From Dipteris shenzhenensis (Eukaryota; Polypodiophyta; Polypodiopsida; Gleicheniales): a stretch of 64,000 nt of DNA. The stretch is taken from assembly GCA_047967505.1 (NCBI GenBank), contig CM106541.1, one strand, 5' to 3'. The position numbers and the translations under genes were made by a program. This document shows positions 42,951 to 55,027 of the stretch, in pieces (positions within the stretch are counted from its first letter, which is position 1; every line of letters starts with the position of its first letter). The notes under the pieces were generated by a model that was not told where the DNA came from, searched no databases, and was given only the letters and a program-made list of their open reading frames with translations.

Positions 42951-43194
42951 GTACTACTAAATACACAACAAGAACAAGCTTTGGGCTTGGCGAAATGAAA
43001 TGGTTCACAGCTTTAGAATTATGACTTTCCTTGCTCCTTCCTCGGTCCTCCCGGCCCTTTCCTTGCTCGTTCCTTCCTTTTTCCTCTCCATTCCATGACC
43101 AAATTCTAAGAGTACCTTTCAAGACTCCTATGTTTTCCAAGACAACTTTCAATACCTTTTCTCCTCCACTTTCCAAGCAACTATGCCACACACA

Positions 43195-43239
<45 letters not shown>

Positions 43240-43600
43240 TCTTCCCGCTTCTTTGAGTTTTCCAACCAACTATTCCACAAACACTCGTTATCTTCCGTCC
43301 ATCCATGCCCCTTCGAGCAACACGTCACACGTCCCCTCAACAAATTATCATCGACTAACCAACCCCTCCAACTACAAATTTCACTCATTTGTAGGGCCTA
43401 ATGGACACTATTAAAAAATGGAAATGCTCATTTGTAATGATTAGATTGAACAAGGTGAATTTCATTCAAGGGGCCTGCCCAAGATGAAGTTGACATTGAT
43501 TTCACATAAGTGTATGGTAGTGTGCATACATATACATCGTCACACATCCATACATACATACATACATACATATACACACATGCATGCATGTATTTTTAAT
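42951..43600. other. Upstream region of the 42-kb gene with CA and CATA microsatellites
   Basis: (CA)n at about 43194-43238 and CATA repeats at 43545-43572. The pyrimidine-rich stretch 43020-43180 may be promoter or 5'UTR of the minus-strand gene. No other gene. Confidence 0.5.
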
Positions 43601-44530
43601 AAATTATTGACTTTTATTATATACAAAAGTGGGGGAAAAAAACGAGGGGTCAAATCCCAAAACAAAAATTGGCCACCACAAAATGGGCTAGCTACCCCAC
43701 AACCTACGCACATATGCAAGACTTAATTTCTGAGAAGGTACCTCCTACATCTCTTCAATAACTACTAACCAATTCATCATTCTTTTTACTAACCATCATA
43801 AATCAAGCAGATCTGTGCTCACTTTCACCTGCTCTTTGGCTCCAAACCCAATTGACTGATAGAATACCACTTGATTACGGAACTCCACACTGCTAAACCT
43901 AAGGCCACCCTGACATACACAAGATGCAAGTGTTGAAGGTGAAACCAAGACCTCCCCATTAATTCCATTTGCCATCTACCTTTGATATAAAAGTGAGACA
44001 TCTTTTCCTTACTGTAGCCTCTATAGAGCTCACACACCTTGAACAAGGTCCATAACAGATGCTTGACCTCCTAAACTATTCCACCACAAAAAGGACAGAT
44101 TGGATTGATTCCCACCCATCTTGATAGCTTACCCGCCGTTACTGGCAACCAAAGATGCAACGCCTTCTACAATAAAAAGCTGGCATGACCTACCCTACAT
44201 CCCTTCAAGATATCATGCAATCTAGCTGCCCACCACCTGGGACTCATCCTTAGGTTCCACTTCTTGTGTGGTACCATAAACAACATAGTCTGTTCAATCA
44301 ATCTCCTATATACCAATATGAGATTTTGCACGTGCCGTTTCACCCAAAGACCATTGAGTTACGAACAAACTCTGAGATTTAATGACATTCATAGGCCATC
44401 CCTCTAGAATCAAAGCAAACATGGTGTTAAAAATATTAAAAATCAAGTGACTGTTCGAGTTGCTTGATAATAGAGATATTCTCAACAATGCCTTTTCCCA
44501 ATACCTAAATTCTACACTATTCATTAAAAT
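43600..44530 (-). pseudogene. LINE 3' fragment with zf-RVT
   Basis: Minus-strand pieces read CPFCGGIV.EVKHLLW (near 44090) and MSHFYIKGRWQMELMGRSWF (44000), the zf-RVT tail of plant LINEs, with stops. The 3' end lies near AATAAATTATTGACTTTTATTATATAC (43600-43625), like the end of the 47-kb fragment. RT is absent. Confidence 0.6.
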
Positions 44531-46015
44531 ATGACTATATAACCAGTCATCTACTTAAATGCAGATGGTCTCAGAGGAGTCTCACAGTTCTTTGGAATCC
44601 ATGACGATAATAGCCTCATGAAGTTTTGGACTAACATTGTTATGATAGCTTGGCAAGTTGATGATGAAGTTTTGGACTAACATTGTCATGATAGCTTGGC
44701 AAGTTGATGATGGAGCAAGAAACAGATCCATCCTCATAGCCAAGCTTGGCAAGATCCTCATCCCAAGAAGGGGCCTGGGAGAGACATGAAAAATCATGAG
44801 TTATTTATAAGACTTTTGAAATCTCATGATGAATTCACAAGGGCCTATTATTTGCATAGTACTAATCCTCTACCAGTCTGCCTTCCAACACATAATGCTC
44901 AAAGGCCTTGATATCCCATTAACAATTAGACTATGTCATCAAATGATTACCATCCTTAACTTTCTTTTTGTTTTCGTTTAAATAATCCATTCTATAGGAA
45001 ATAAGGAGGAAGGGTAAGACCAAGGGGAGGTTCCCTTAGCACCAGCCTCCTTCCCCATTTTGTTACCTTATTTTCAAATCTCTCTTTCTTTTTCCAATGA
45101 GCCCTTAGGGACAAGGGGAGAGAATAAGGGACATATTTCTTAAATCCGAACCATTTTGTAAGAGTGTCATTAATTATTCCTTGAACAATAAAATTGCTCT
45201 GCATATTTTGTAATATAAATCAAAAATGGAATGCAGCCAAGATACTCAAGATACTATTCTAAAAGAAGAGACCATCAATTGGTTAAACATGGATATTTCT
45301 ATATCATAATTTCTAGTTAAAAATTTGTCATAAAATAGTGATAATTGTGAGCCCATTGGTATCAAGAGTGCCTTTTTCATCCACCAAACTTTAAAAGGCA
45401 CTCAAAATTTGAAAAAGATAGGGCTTCAGGCCATGTGAATAGTTGAAGTTCCCCAAATTTCAAACCTCAAATGTACAAAGGCTAGACAATAGATCCCTTA
45501 AACATATGCCATGGTTCTCAAAAAGTGTAGTTCTTAGAGACTGGTAAGGTGAATCCGTACATCAGAATAGGTAGGCTTCGGAGTAGTGAAATCATTTTAA
45601 CTTCATTATCAAACTCAAAACGTTGAGATAGGCACCCAAACTCACCTATGCCAATTGACACAAAACACAAGTTAGAACTTGGTGTTTTGGAATCATAACC
45701 ATAGGCTTCACTGCCTGAACGTCAATCCCATCATCTTAAGCAAAGAGGACAAGTCTTAAAAACAAAGTCTAAAGTCATTAATATTTCTAAAGGACATAGT
45801 AAAAGGAAAAGTAGCTTAAGGTTCTTAGTAGAATAGGGCAAAATATGAGAACTCCACAAGGGGACCAGGCGGTTTCTTAAGCACACATGCCTCAAACTAG
45901 TTTTTCAAAAGTGAGAAAAGGATATGCGCTTAGAAGACCACTTCTTGCAGGGAAGGAAAATGTAGGGGAAATGAGCAAAATCATGGCCTAGGGAGAACCA
46001 GATGTCCCTGGTTTT
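44531..46015. other. Intergenic, nothing recognised
   Basis: Contains a 46-bp tandem duplication at 44618-44711 (ATGAAGTTTTGGACTAACATTG...). No supported gene. Confidence 0.45.
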
Positions 46016-46128
46016 TTACACTTGTTCCCCCAACAATTCCTTCAAAGGGAGAGAGCTCTTACAAAAATCTACACAACCGAGGAAAAAGACGCTTATGCTC
46101 CAAGTTCCCAGATACAAGTAGCCTAGAT

Positions 46129-46277
46129 GGAGAAAGGATTCCATAAGGAGAAGATAGTGCAGCTCATGGCACAAGGCCAATCCTAGGCAAAGCAATGGTG
46201 GAGAAAGCATTCCGTGAGCAGAAGATAGTGTAGCTCAGCTCATGGCACAAGGCCAATCCTAGGCAAAGCAATGGTGG
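46129..46277. repeat. Tandem duplication of about 72-78 bp
   Basis: Two units beginning GGAGAAAG(G/C)ATTCC and ending GGCAAAGCAATGGT. The second unit carries an extra AGCTC. Confidence 0.8.
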
Positions 46278-46806
46278 AAATGATCCGTGAAGGAGCGCAG
46301 CTAGGTAATGTTCAAGCCCTTCGAGAAATCTTAGTGGAGAGGTTGAACACAAGCTGTTGTTGATTCCACCCTTTGCAAAGAGGATCCTCCCATCATTAAA
46401 ATTTTCATTGCAATCCAAACTAATGAGGAGCCAGACGTAAAATGTGATACTGAAAGATGGCATCATGTATACATCATAGTTTCCTCTGAATGTGTCCATC
46501 CTAATGCTACTCTTTGATCCATGTGCTCTTGCACTCTTGCCTTAAGAAATATTTTTTGTTGTACAACATTCTCAACTATGTTGTAGAGTGATGAAACATT
46601 CCATGCATCTTCGTCTCTATCATTATATTTTGAAATCACTAGTGCAGGTAGTTCAGTGGTTTGTTTTGCAAGGTAAAGGCCACACTGTGGGTGATGGAGG
46701 GAGATGTCTTGGTATAAAAATTTATGCTCAAGTTTTTCGTTAAAGATTTATGGCTCGGATCTTGTAGCTGGTCTTCTTGAGGCCTAGAAGAGGTGTTATG
46801 TGCTGC
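46278..46806. other. Intergenic, nothing recognised
   Basis: No gene or repeat was supported. Confidence 0.4.
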
Positions 46807-47177
46807 TCACATAAAAAAGTCACAATGGGCACAAAGGGGATGGTGGTCTATTTGAGAAAATTTGGTGGGGTTTAGTAGTGTAGGCAGAGCATAATCTATA
46901 AGGACTATTAGACCTAGAGGTATGCATAAGAAGGGCACATCTATGGGATGTCCAAAAAGCTGACTAGCTTCCTGTTGATGTCTTGTGGGAAGCATAAAAA
47001 AGCCTTATTGGAATTTGCAAAAATCTCCACCATGAGAAACCTTCCGCGATGTATAACTTGACTCCTCTTGTTAGCCCTACTTTTGTAGAAGGTTTGGGTT
47101 TGAAATGTTTTATCCTTGCTCAAAACCATTCCTCCACCCCTCAACATAGCTTTTGCAACTTGGAAGGCTTGCCCCAA
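46807..47177 (-). pseudogene. Unrecognised retroelement-like ORF fragment
   Basis: Two overlapping minus-strand frames read RGRFLMVEIFANSNKAFLCF and PIDVPFLCIPLGLIVLI and look like one shifted protein. The first motif recalls the N-terminal region of plant gag-like/DUF4283 proteins (VFLEV....FLCFP), but this is uncertain. Confidence 0.3.
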
Positions 47178-47282
47178 GATATTCTAAAAAAGATCTTTTT
47201 TGATTTGATTGTCACACCTCCAGCCACTCTTAAAAGAAGCTCATGCCCAACTTATATAAGCCCCTTCTTCCCTCCAAGGGTT

Positions 47283-48660
47283 CTTTTTTTAGATTTTAAA
47301 TAATAATAAAAGCTGACTATATTATATAAAACTTGATCAAGAGGGTGGAAAAAAACCCTAAACCTACGTAGATTTGCAAAAACTAAACAAGGCTTGACAT
47401 GAGTAGACCCTCCAGCACCAACAACCATTCACCCACAACATTGCCCTTGTGAGCAATCATCATACCAATATCAAGAAGCATACCGACTACTTCTATAATG
47501 ATGCTCTAATGATGGTATTGACATGGCTAGTTGCTTTCGATCTGAAAGCAGCCTGGTTTCTAATATACCAAATAGCCAAATTCATTGAAGCCCGTACATA
47601 AAGCCAACAAGCTGCCATGGTAGAGGAAAAACCATCCATATCATCGAGCAGTACAACCTTCCATTTAGATTTAAGGCTAAACCTGGTCATAAGCCTTGAA
47701 CTTCTGATCACAGACTCCATCTTGCTCCACACACATCCTGTCACAGGGCATGCCCAAAAGAGATGCTTGATCTCTTCCACAGCTACCCCACAAAGAGGGC
47801 AGGTTGGATTAAGATTCACCGATTTAGCAATACGACCTCTCGCAGGGAGACCAAGCTACATAATCTTCTAAAGCAAAAAACAACCCTTCCCAAATCTACA
47901 ACCCTGCCAAATATCCTAAATTCTACCTTGCCACCATTCACTATTTCTTCTCAACTTCCATTTTTCATTGAAATTGTGACCTACCAGATTCTTTTCAATC
48001 AAAGCACTTATAAGCCACTTTTGAAGAAAGTTTCTTCAAAAGCGTTCTCTTGAAAGACCATTGATCGACTAAACCATCTTTAGAAAGCACGGTACTAGTA
48101 GGCAGGGTTTCAAAAACCCTGTCAAGAACATTGGATATCAATTGGGTTTCAGATATGCTAAGCTTATAATGATCCTTCAGATCAGCAGGAGTTTTCCAAT
48201 CAGCCTTTCCGTTATCCCAAATGTTACACCATCTTCTCATACCTTTCTTCTGCAAACCTCTAGCATGCACTAGATCCAAACCCAAGGGTTCTTGAGGCTG
48301 AATTTGATGGCACATGAGTTTGGGATCTTCATGATATGAACCTATTATCCCCTTTCCATGTGGACATTTGGTTCTTTTTGGTAGATCTATTGCAGTCCTA
48401 TAAAGCTTTGAATGTAGAGGCTTAAAAAGTAGCACAAAATTTTGTCATTCCCATTATGTAAAACTATGCACATGATTGCAAACTTGGTAGATGTAAGAGT
48501 AAAATTGCACAAACAGACAAAAGAACCCTCAAATAAATTAATGATATTTTCAATATTGGCAGCAGAAAATGGATTGTAAGGCTCAACCCTTGTGGTTTGA
48601 TCATGCAACATGGTTCATAGACAAAATTTGACTTCCTTATTTCTTGGTCGACCACTTAAA
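47283..48660 (-). pseudogene. LINE 3' fragment with zf-RVT
   Basis: The frame 48435-47995 (AIDLPKRTKCPHGKGIIGSY; MRRWCNIWDNGKADWKTPAD; TVLSKDGLVDQWSF) and the frame 47819-47493 (CPLCGVAVEEIKHLFWACPV; SLKSKWKVVLLDD; AIWYIRNQAAFRSK) are consecutive parts of the post-RT region and zf-RVT domain of a plant LINE. The 3' end is near a T-rich run at 47283. The RT proper is missing or reduced to debris at 48460-48660. Confidence 0.72.
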
Positions 48661-49264
48661 GCAGCCTTCAACTCTTTTTTGCTCTTCATGAAGACCTTGG
48701 ACATGGTGCAGTTCGGAAAATCATTGATTACTTAGGAGTATGTTCTTATGGTGAAAGGATAATTTGACGGCACAAGTCCAACAACTCCAGGACAATAATA
48801 TCTTCAAAGAAAGGTAGGTAAGAGGGGGCTTGAGTCATGCAAGGACCTGAGCCTACTGATGTCTCACTCCCCTTCCCCTAGAAGCATTGAATGGAAGTCA
48901 CCATCGGAGAGCTTGGTTCATCTTGACAACTTTGAAACATAGGTAAGATCCTCCAAGTCTCTCACCCAGAGTGCTACTAGCAAATTTCTCGAGAATAGCT
49001 TCTATATGATGACATGGAATGATTTGGTACAGGTATGCAGGCTCTCCTTTAAATAAATCTCCTCTCTTCCCCATGGCTCCTTATCCTTAACAAGTCAAAA
49101 ATTAAGAAACAAAAATGGTTTGATATATATGCTGTTTGATAATCCTCTTCTTGAGTGTTTTTCATTAAAAAAGTTATTACTTCATTTCCTTACTGAAAAT
49201 GGCCTTCCCCTTGCTTGATTGGTAAATTAAAGAATTATTTTTCGCTTTGTCTTTCAAAGAAAAT
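48661..49264. other. Intergenic, nothing recognised
   Basis: No coding or repeat structure was supported. Confidence 0.4.
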
Positions 49265-49775
49265 TTAGGAGAAAGGGTGATGAAACCTTGGTGAAGTGCA
49301 TCTTTATTGGTTATTCTCTACAGCAGAAAGGGTATAGATGCTATAACCCTTCTACTCATAAGTTTACAGTGAGCAGAGATATTGTTTTTGATGAGATGAG
49401 CAGTTGGTATAAACCAGTAAATGTGATTGATGATGTAGATGCACAAAATGGTAATGCTGCATAGAACTCACAGCAGTAGTCACAAAATATTAATGGACCT
49501 ATAGTATCCTCTAGCAATGGTTCACATACTTCGCCATGGATAGGCAAATTGAGATCAGGAGGATCTCCTCAAAGCAATGCAGATAGTGGTATGCAAGTAT
49601 CACGAAAAGGAAAAAAGAAAGTAGATCAGCCCATGGTTGATGTGAATGCAGGTCACTCTTATGTGGATGGTGAATCCAGTGGCTCAGAACAGAGCCTTGA
49701 TGATGAGTTGGGTATTCCTTCTGTTGTTACACTTGGAGTAAGGAAGACAAGGGCCGCTTATATAATTATAAAATG
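49265..49775 (+). pseudogene. Copia post-integrase fragment
   Basis: Reads CIFIGYSLQQKGYRCYNP then HKFTVSRDIVFDEMSSWY, the conserved segment after the Copia integrase core. It continues through a variable linker with two stops (TAG at about 49464) to PSVVTLGVRKTRA. Truncated on both sides. Confidence 0.75.
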
Positions 49776-49877
49776 ATTCACAATTTCTTATTTTATTATC
49801 ATTTTTAAAAAAATGCCTTTTTCTACATGATCCATAATCTCCCTAAGAGGGAACCTTCCACTTGTAAACATTGTTTA

Positions 49878-49991
49878 GATTTGTGATTCAGGCCCTTTTG
49901 AAATTCCTTTCTATGTTTACCATGTTGTATTAAACTTTGTGATTCAAGCCCTTTTTAAATTCCTTTCTATGTTTACCATGTTGTATTAAAC
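49878..49991. repeat. 57-bp tandem duplication
   Basis: TTTGTGATTCA(G/A)GCCCTTTT...CATGTTGTATTAAAC occurs twice in a row with a few changes. Confidence 0.85.
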
Positions 49992-50398
49992 TTTCATCCA
50001 AGGGTATCACATGGTTCCATGAGTTAATGATAAAGTACTTTAGTCTAGGATCAAAACAAGGGCAGCAAATGTTGGACTTTTTCATTTATACAATTATATA
50101 ATTATTTAGACACTTTTTCACTTGATTTAAAGTTTATTAGTGGTGGCCTTTCTAATTTAATTCAATGTAATGGATGTATATCCTCAGCAAGCCTATCAGT
50201 GGAGATATTTCTATGTTTAATTTGTTTCCTCCCCCCCAAACCCCCACCCCACATACAACCCCCACCCCCCTGCTTATGAATTTATTGAAAATTTCACTTG
50301 TTTATACTATTAGCTTTACCTTGTTAAAATCAATGCTTCTATGGTTACTCTCATATATATCATATACATATATAAGTTTTAAGGACAACTTACACACA

Positions 50399-50452
<54 letters not shown>

Positions 50453-51109
50453 TACAATATTTTTGCTTAAATAATTTAGCTCACTCTCTCTTTCTCTGTC
50501 TCTCACATGTAGACACACACACACATACTCACACGCATACACTCCTAAGTTATTATGTTATTTTTTGCGTGCTTTTTCATAAAATTAATGTACACACGCA
50601 TACACTACCCCATATGCATTTCCCCCTATTTATTAATTATTATTTTTGGCACCCACCCCTAATTCTCTCTTGGCACACACACACGTGGACACACACAAAC
50701 ACTTTCCCTTTCTCCCCCATTTTAAAATATACTACCAAATTTTTAAAGTTATATATATATATATTGCCAATAAGTATTGGAAAACTAGAGGGTGAAGCTA
50801 GAGGAGGGAACAACATAAACAAGGGTTATTATTATAAAACCAAAAGAAAAAAGATGCTAACTAAAAACTTCCATAATATTGAACAATAAAGAATAAGGAA
50901 AAAATAAAAAATGCCATAAAGATGAACAATAAAGAATTACATCACAATGAATAATAAAAAGGGGGGTGGGGGGAATGTGTAAATTATAAATGAATATAGG
51001 GAAGGTAGGGGGAGGGGGGAAATAGGGAATGTGTGTGTGTGAAAATGAGATAAATTATTAAGGTGAATTAATGTGTGTGTGTGTGTGTGTGTGTGTAGAT
51101 TACTAGATT
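49992..51109. other. Microsatellite-rich intergenic region
   Basis: (CA)n at about 50392-50450, CACACA-rich 50510-50700, a short (TA)n near 50750, G-rich 50958-51020 and (GT)n at 51072-51096. No gene. Frames here are repeat artefacts. Confidence 0.6.
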
Positions 51110-52280
51110 GCTACCGGGGAAGTCTCTCTCCAATAATTTTAGGATAATCCCCAGCTACTCATTTTAAAGCCATTATTCTCAAAAATTTTGATCAATTTCT
51201 TGATTTGTAAAAAATCATTAAAATTATCATCCTCTGAATAGATTATTGGCATAATCTATGAAAGAATTACCCTTTAAGAAAAGGATTTTAGTCTATTGCT
51301 ATTTGCCCAAATGTATTGGGCAAACCCTATAGTTAAAGTCCTCAAACTTATCAAACTTGTTGGTTAAGGTTTCCCATTCTGGCAATGCACTATAGTAATG
51401 GACAAATTTAGGAATTTTCCTTTGTTCCATTAGAATTAGCACGTGAATCCAAGGAATAAGATTTAGCTCTCTCCTTTATTTCCAAGAACTTCAATGGTGG
51501 GTAAATCCAATCCGAATTCTATGGGTCTCGAAGGGATGAGGGGATCCAGGAACAACCTCACATTTATAAGGATGATGTCATCCATGTATTGTGTAGAGTG
51601 TTTGAAACTCTCCAAAAACTCTCGTTCTCTAAGTGTCCACCATTTGATACTAAAGTTGTATTCAAAACAAAGTAGGTATAGGTTGCACCATAGGTGGGAG
51701 CAGCCGAATCCCATGGGGATACCAGATAATTTTTTAAAGGTTGCATGTCCCCTAGAGAAATTTCCACGTTGGATACTAACCAATTATTGAGCTCCATTAG
51801 GTCTTGTTTTGATATCGAGGGGTTGTACCATGATCTCTTATTCTGCCAAGAGGATTTTTTGTTTTGATGAAGCACAATAAAATCATTCCTTGAGCTAGAA
51901 AGGATAAAGAGATAACCCCCCTCATGACACTAATGAGACCTAAATCCCTCCTTAAGGGGACATTCTCAAAGAATTTGCCAGCGTCTACCATAAAAATGCA
52001 ACTCACGTCTTTGATAGGTTTATCTTTGTGTCAAACATTGATTTAAGAATCGAAAAAGCCTTCGAATGGACTCCCAAGTCTGCACAAATGGAATCTTGGA
52101 GCTTGGTGCTTGCTATCGTAAGTGGTTTCATGCAAGCTTGTAGAGACGAGGCAATAAAAGCTGCCAACATAGAAAAGACACATGCATGGGCATTTGTTAT
52201 CCATCTGAATGAGTTCTTGTGTGCTTTGTACATGCACATCAAATAGGTGAGTGAGTAGTTTTCAATGTATGGAAACATTT
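51110..52280 (-). pseudogene. Reverse transcriptase of an unusual (Penelope-like/algal-type) family
   Basis: Minus strand, in order: a fingers motif YKAHKNSFRWITNAHA (about 52220), a palm A-like DAGKFFENVPL (about 51970), an approach segment NNWLVSNVEISLGDM (about 51770), palm B GIPMGFGCSHLWCNLYL (about 51720), palm C YMDD (about 51580), then remnants such as QYIWANSNR (about 51310) and NNGFKMSSW (about 51190). The GIPMG and F/YxDD order and the long WCNLYL block are unlike Copia, Gypsy or plant L1 RTs. They resemble RTs of Penelope-like elements and related algal/protist genes. A frameshift at the T6 run near 51732 and several stops make it a pseudogene. No GIY-YIG endonuclease was found. 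Confidence 0.6.
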
Positions 52281-54700
52281 GAAAGGATGAAATCTCCTTG
52301 CCACCATTAGGTCAAAGGACTTCCCACACACACACACACACACACACACGTGTGTGTGTGCCCATGCTCAACTCGAGCACTGGGCTATTCAACCTTTCCT
52401 TTGCTACTAAAAAATAATCAATTGCTTACAAATGAAGGTGGGAGTGGATGAGGATTTGTTAGTAGAAGTGATTAAGAGTGTTGAAGCAAGCCACTCTACC
52501 TCTTTGCACCTTTCATGGGTCAAAGAGGGATGTTGAATTCTTCTTAGAGGGAAAACTAGATGTTATCAATTGTTGCAAGAAATCCCTAGAGTATGTTTCA
52601 AAACCTCGACTTAGAAGAGAGTGGCACTCCCTATCATATTTCCCCAAGAAACCAAATAGCTGGTTAGACTTAAAGCGTATGGTTTGAACGTTCACTCACA
52701 TATTACCTCCCCAACTCCCACTTGGTCTCTGGACCCATCCAAAACCCCCCTCCTCCGGCCTCTTTTTGTCATAATTACCTACTCACCGTTACCTATTTTC
52801 ATAACGCACTTGCACGTTATGAATTTACTCTTGACCACAACTTTCGCTTAGGATTCTTGGACTTTTCTTCCGTCTTCTTGCTTCTCCCTCTTTGTTTGCT
52901 CCGCATTTGCTGCCCTCTCATGCTCCTCTTACTCCTTCTTATCTCCACGACTCCTAGTACTGCCTTCAATTGTCATGTTGGCTGTGCCTTTCGACTCCAC
53001 CCCTCCCTTTCTTACATTCTGCATGGCCGGCTGTCACCTTAGGTAAGTAGACTCTAACCTCAGAGCCTGGACTACCTGGACAGATTTGACATTGTTGTAC
53101 TTATTCTTTGCTTAAGTTTGCAAGCTCAATATAAAGAAAAATTATATTGCCATTACTCTTGGTTTCCATACCAATTTTTTGGATTACAATTTTGTCAAAA
53201 GTTATTTTAATTTAGTTTTCTTAAAGAATTTCAATCCATTTCTCATAGGCATCTTTTTATAATTATCCAAATGATTGAATTAATTGTATGGTTCAGTAAT
53301 GTGATACCATGTCCAACCATAAGGGAAGAAATGGATGTGATACTGAAATGCAAGTTCCTCCCCTAGTAGTTCCCAGAGTAGAAGACCAAAAGGTATGACC
53401 AAGACGCAGTCTACCAAACTTATCACAATCTCTTGCATCCAACTTGTATTCCTAAATAAAAGAATGTCAGTAGATCCCCTAGTGACCTACAGTGAAGTTG
53501 ATTTTGATTAAATTTCCTTTGGTAGCAATGAAATGAACCATTAAGTCCCTAAATGTTACATTAGCCAATCCTCATCAACAAGAGGAAGTAGGATGGAAAA
53601 CCTTACTTGACCTAGTGGAATTAACACTCCCTCTAGTGTAGAAGATCTCCTAGAGTAGTGGAGAGGAGAGAAGTACACAAGGCAAATAACCCCAAGGCAC
53701 TCTCTCTAATGTAAAACAAAGAACCACATCACCAAAGATAGAGGGCATAAAATCAACCTCTTCAAATTCAGCCAAAGTTGAGAAAGAGTTCTTATAAACC
53801 AAGTACAACATTGGAGTCTATAAAATTTCTATCTACAATACTAGAGCCACATTTTTTGATGTGGAGGAGGGATGCTAGGATGAGAATCCAGGTTCTAGGA
53901 ACACCATTCTTAGCCTCACAGGAACTAGGTTAGGTGTATTACTAGCCTCAACCAAAACTAGAATATCCCTAGCCCCAACCGAAGCAAGGCTTGAGGTAAG
54001 AGAGGGGGCTTGATGGTTTGTAGGTGATGTGGGAGTGCCAACTCAAAACACAACCCAACATGGAGGGTAGGTGTAGGACACATAGCAAGTCTTGGACATG
54101 TAGTAGGTGCTAAAGGAACACCCTTACAAGGGCGAGAGGGGCCCTTTTCATCTTGCTTGGGCAACCCCTAAAGAAATGCCCTAAGGTCATGCATATTTGA
54201 CATTAATTGTGTTTACCCATGATCTCAAATATCTTTCAAGAAAGAGAGCTAGCAGATGCTAGAACACTATGTGGTCATTGGAAATATTAAGGTCATACAC
54301 AATGACCCTAACGTTGGGAACCACGTTGATCTTATTGCCTCTGCTACAAAAGAGTGCAAACCATGGCTGGAGGGGTCTCTATGTGACCAGCCCAAATGAA
54401 GCTCCAAAGCACTTGATGGTAAACCTATGAAAGATCACGGAATCTAATGAAGAGTGAGGACTTGATTATAAATACCTATGGAAGACTGCAAAATCTAATG
54501 AAGAGTGACATGACCCGATTATTCTCCTCTATAGGGCATTAGGAAAAAAGGGAGCTCATTTTGGGGCCTTTTACGGTTTGGAAAAATAAGCTCTCAACCA
54601 ATCAATAGAAGGCCAACGTAACGTTGAAAATTCACGAAAATAAGAGAAAATAGAAAAAAGAAACAATACTTTATGTAAGTACAAGCGTGCTACATTAATG
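52281..54700. other. Long intergenic region, nothing recognised
   Basis: Contains a (CA)n-CG-(TG)n perfect palindrome at about 52324-52359 and a direct duplication (AAATCTAATGAAGAGTGA-type) near 54425-54510. Frames at 52478-52687 and 52722-53042 show no motif. Confidence 0.45.
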
Positions 54701-55027
54701 TGGAGATTGGTTTTTTATTCTCAGAAGATCTTTGGACAAGAAGATAGAATCTAAACTGACATTTTATCTGACAAGATCCTTCCTGCTTCCACCTTCCTTT
54801 GAATTTTCAAATGTTGTGCCGCCTTTCGTGCGAAAGGTCTACCATTCTACACCATTGCCTCATTGTGCAACAACCTTTCTTTTCCAAAACTGCTCCCTTG
54901 ATCCTGTTTGGCGTAGAGTAAGATGTTTCTCGTCAACTGTCTGTTTGCCCACTTTCTCTTTCTTGAAACTTCAAATTGTTATCTTAGTTACATTACTTTG
55001 CTATTGTTACAGATTCAGAAAATCTCC

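Noticed and set aside
43183-43414. His/Thr-rich frames near 43.2 kb
   Set aside because: They come from a CA microsatellite.
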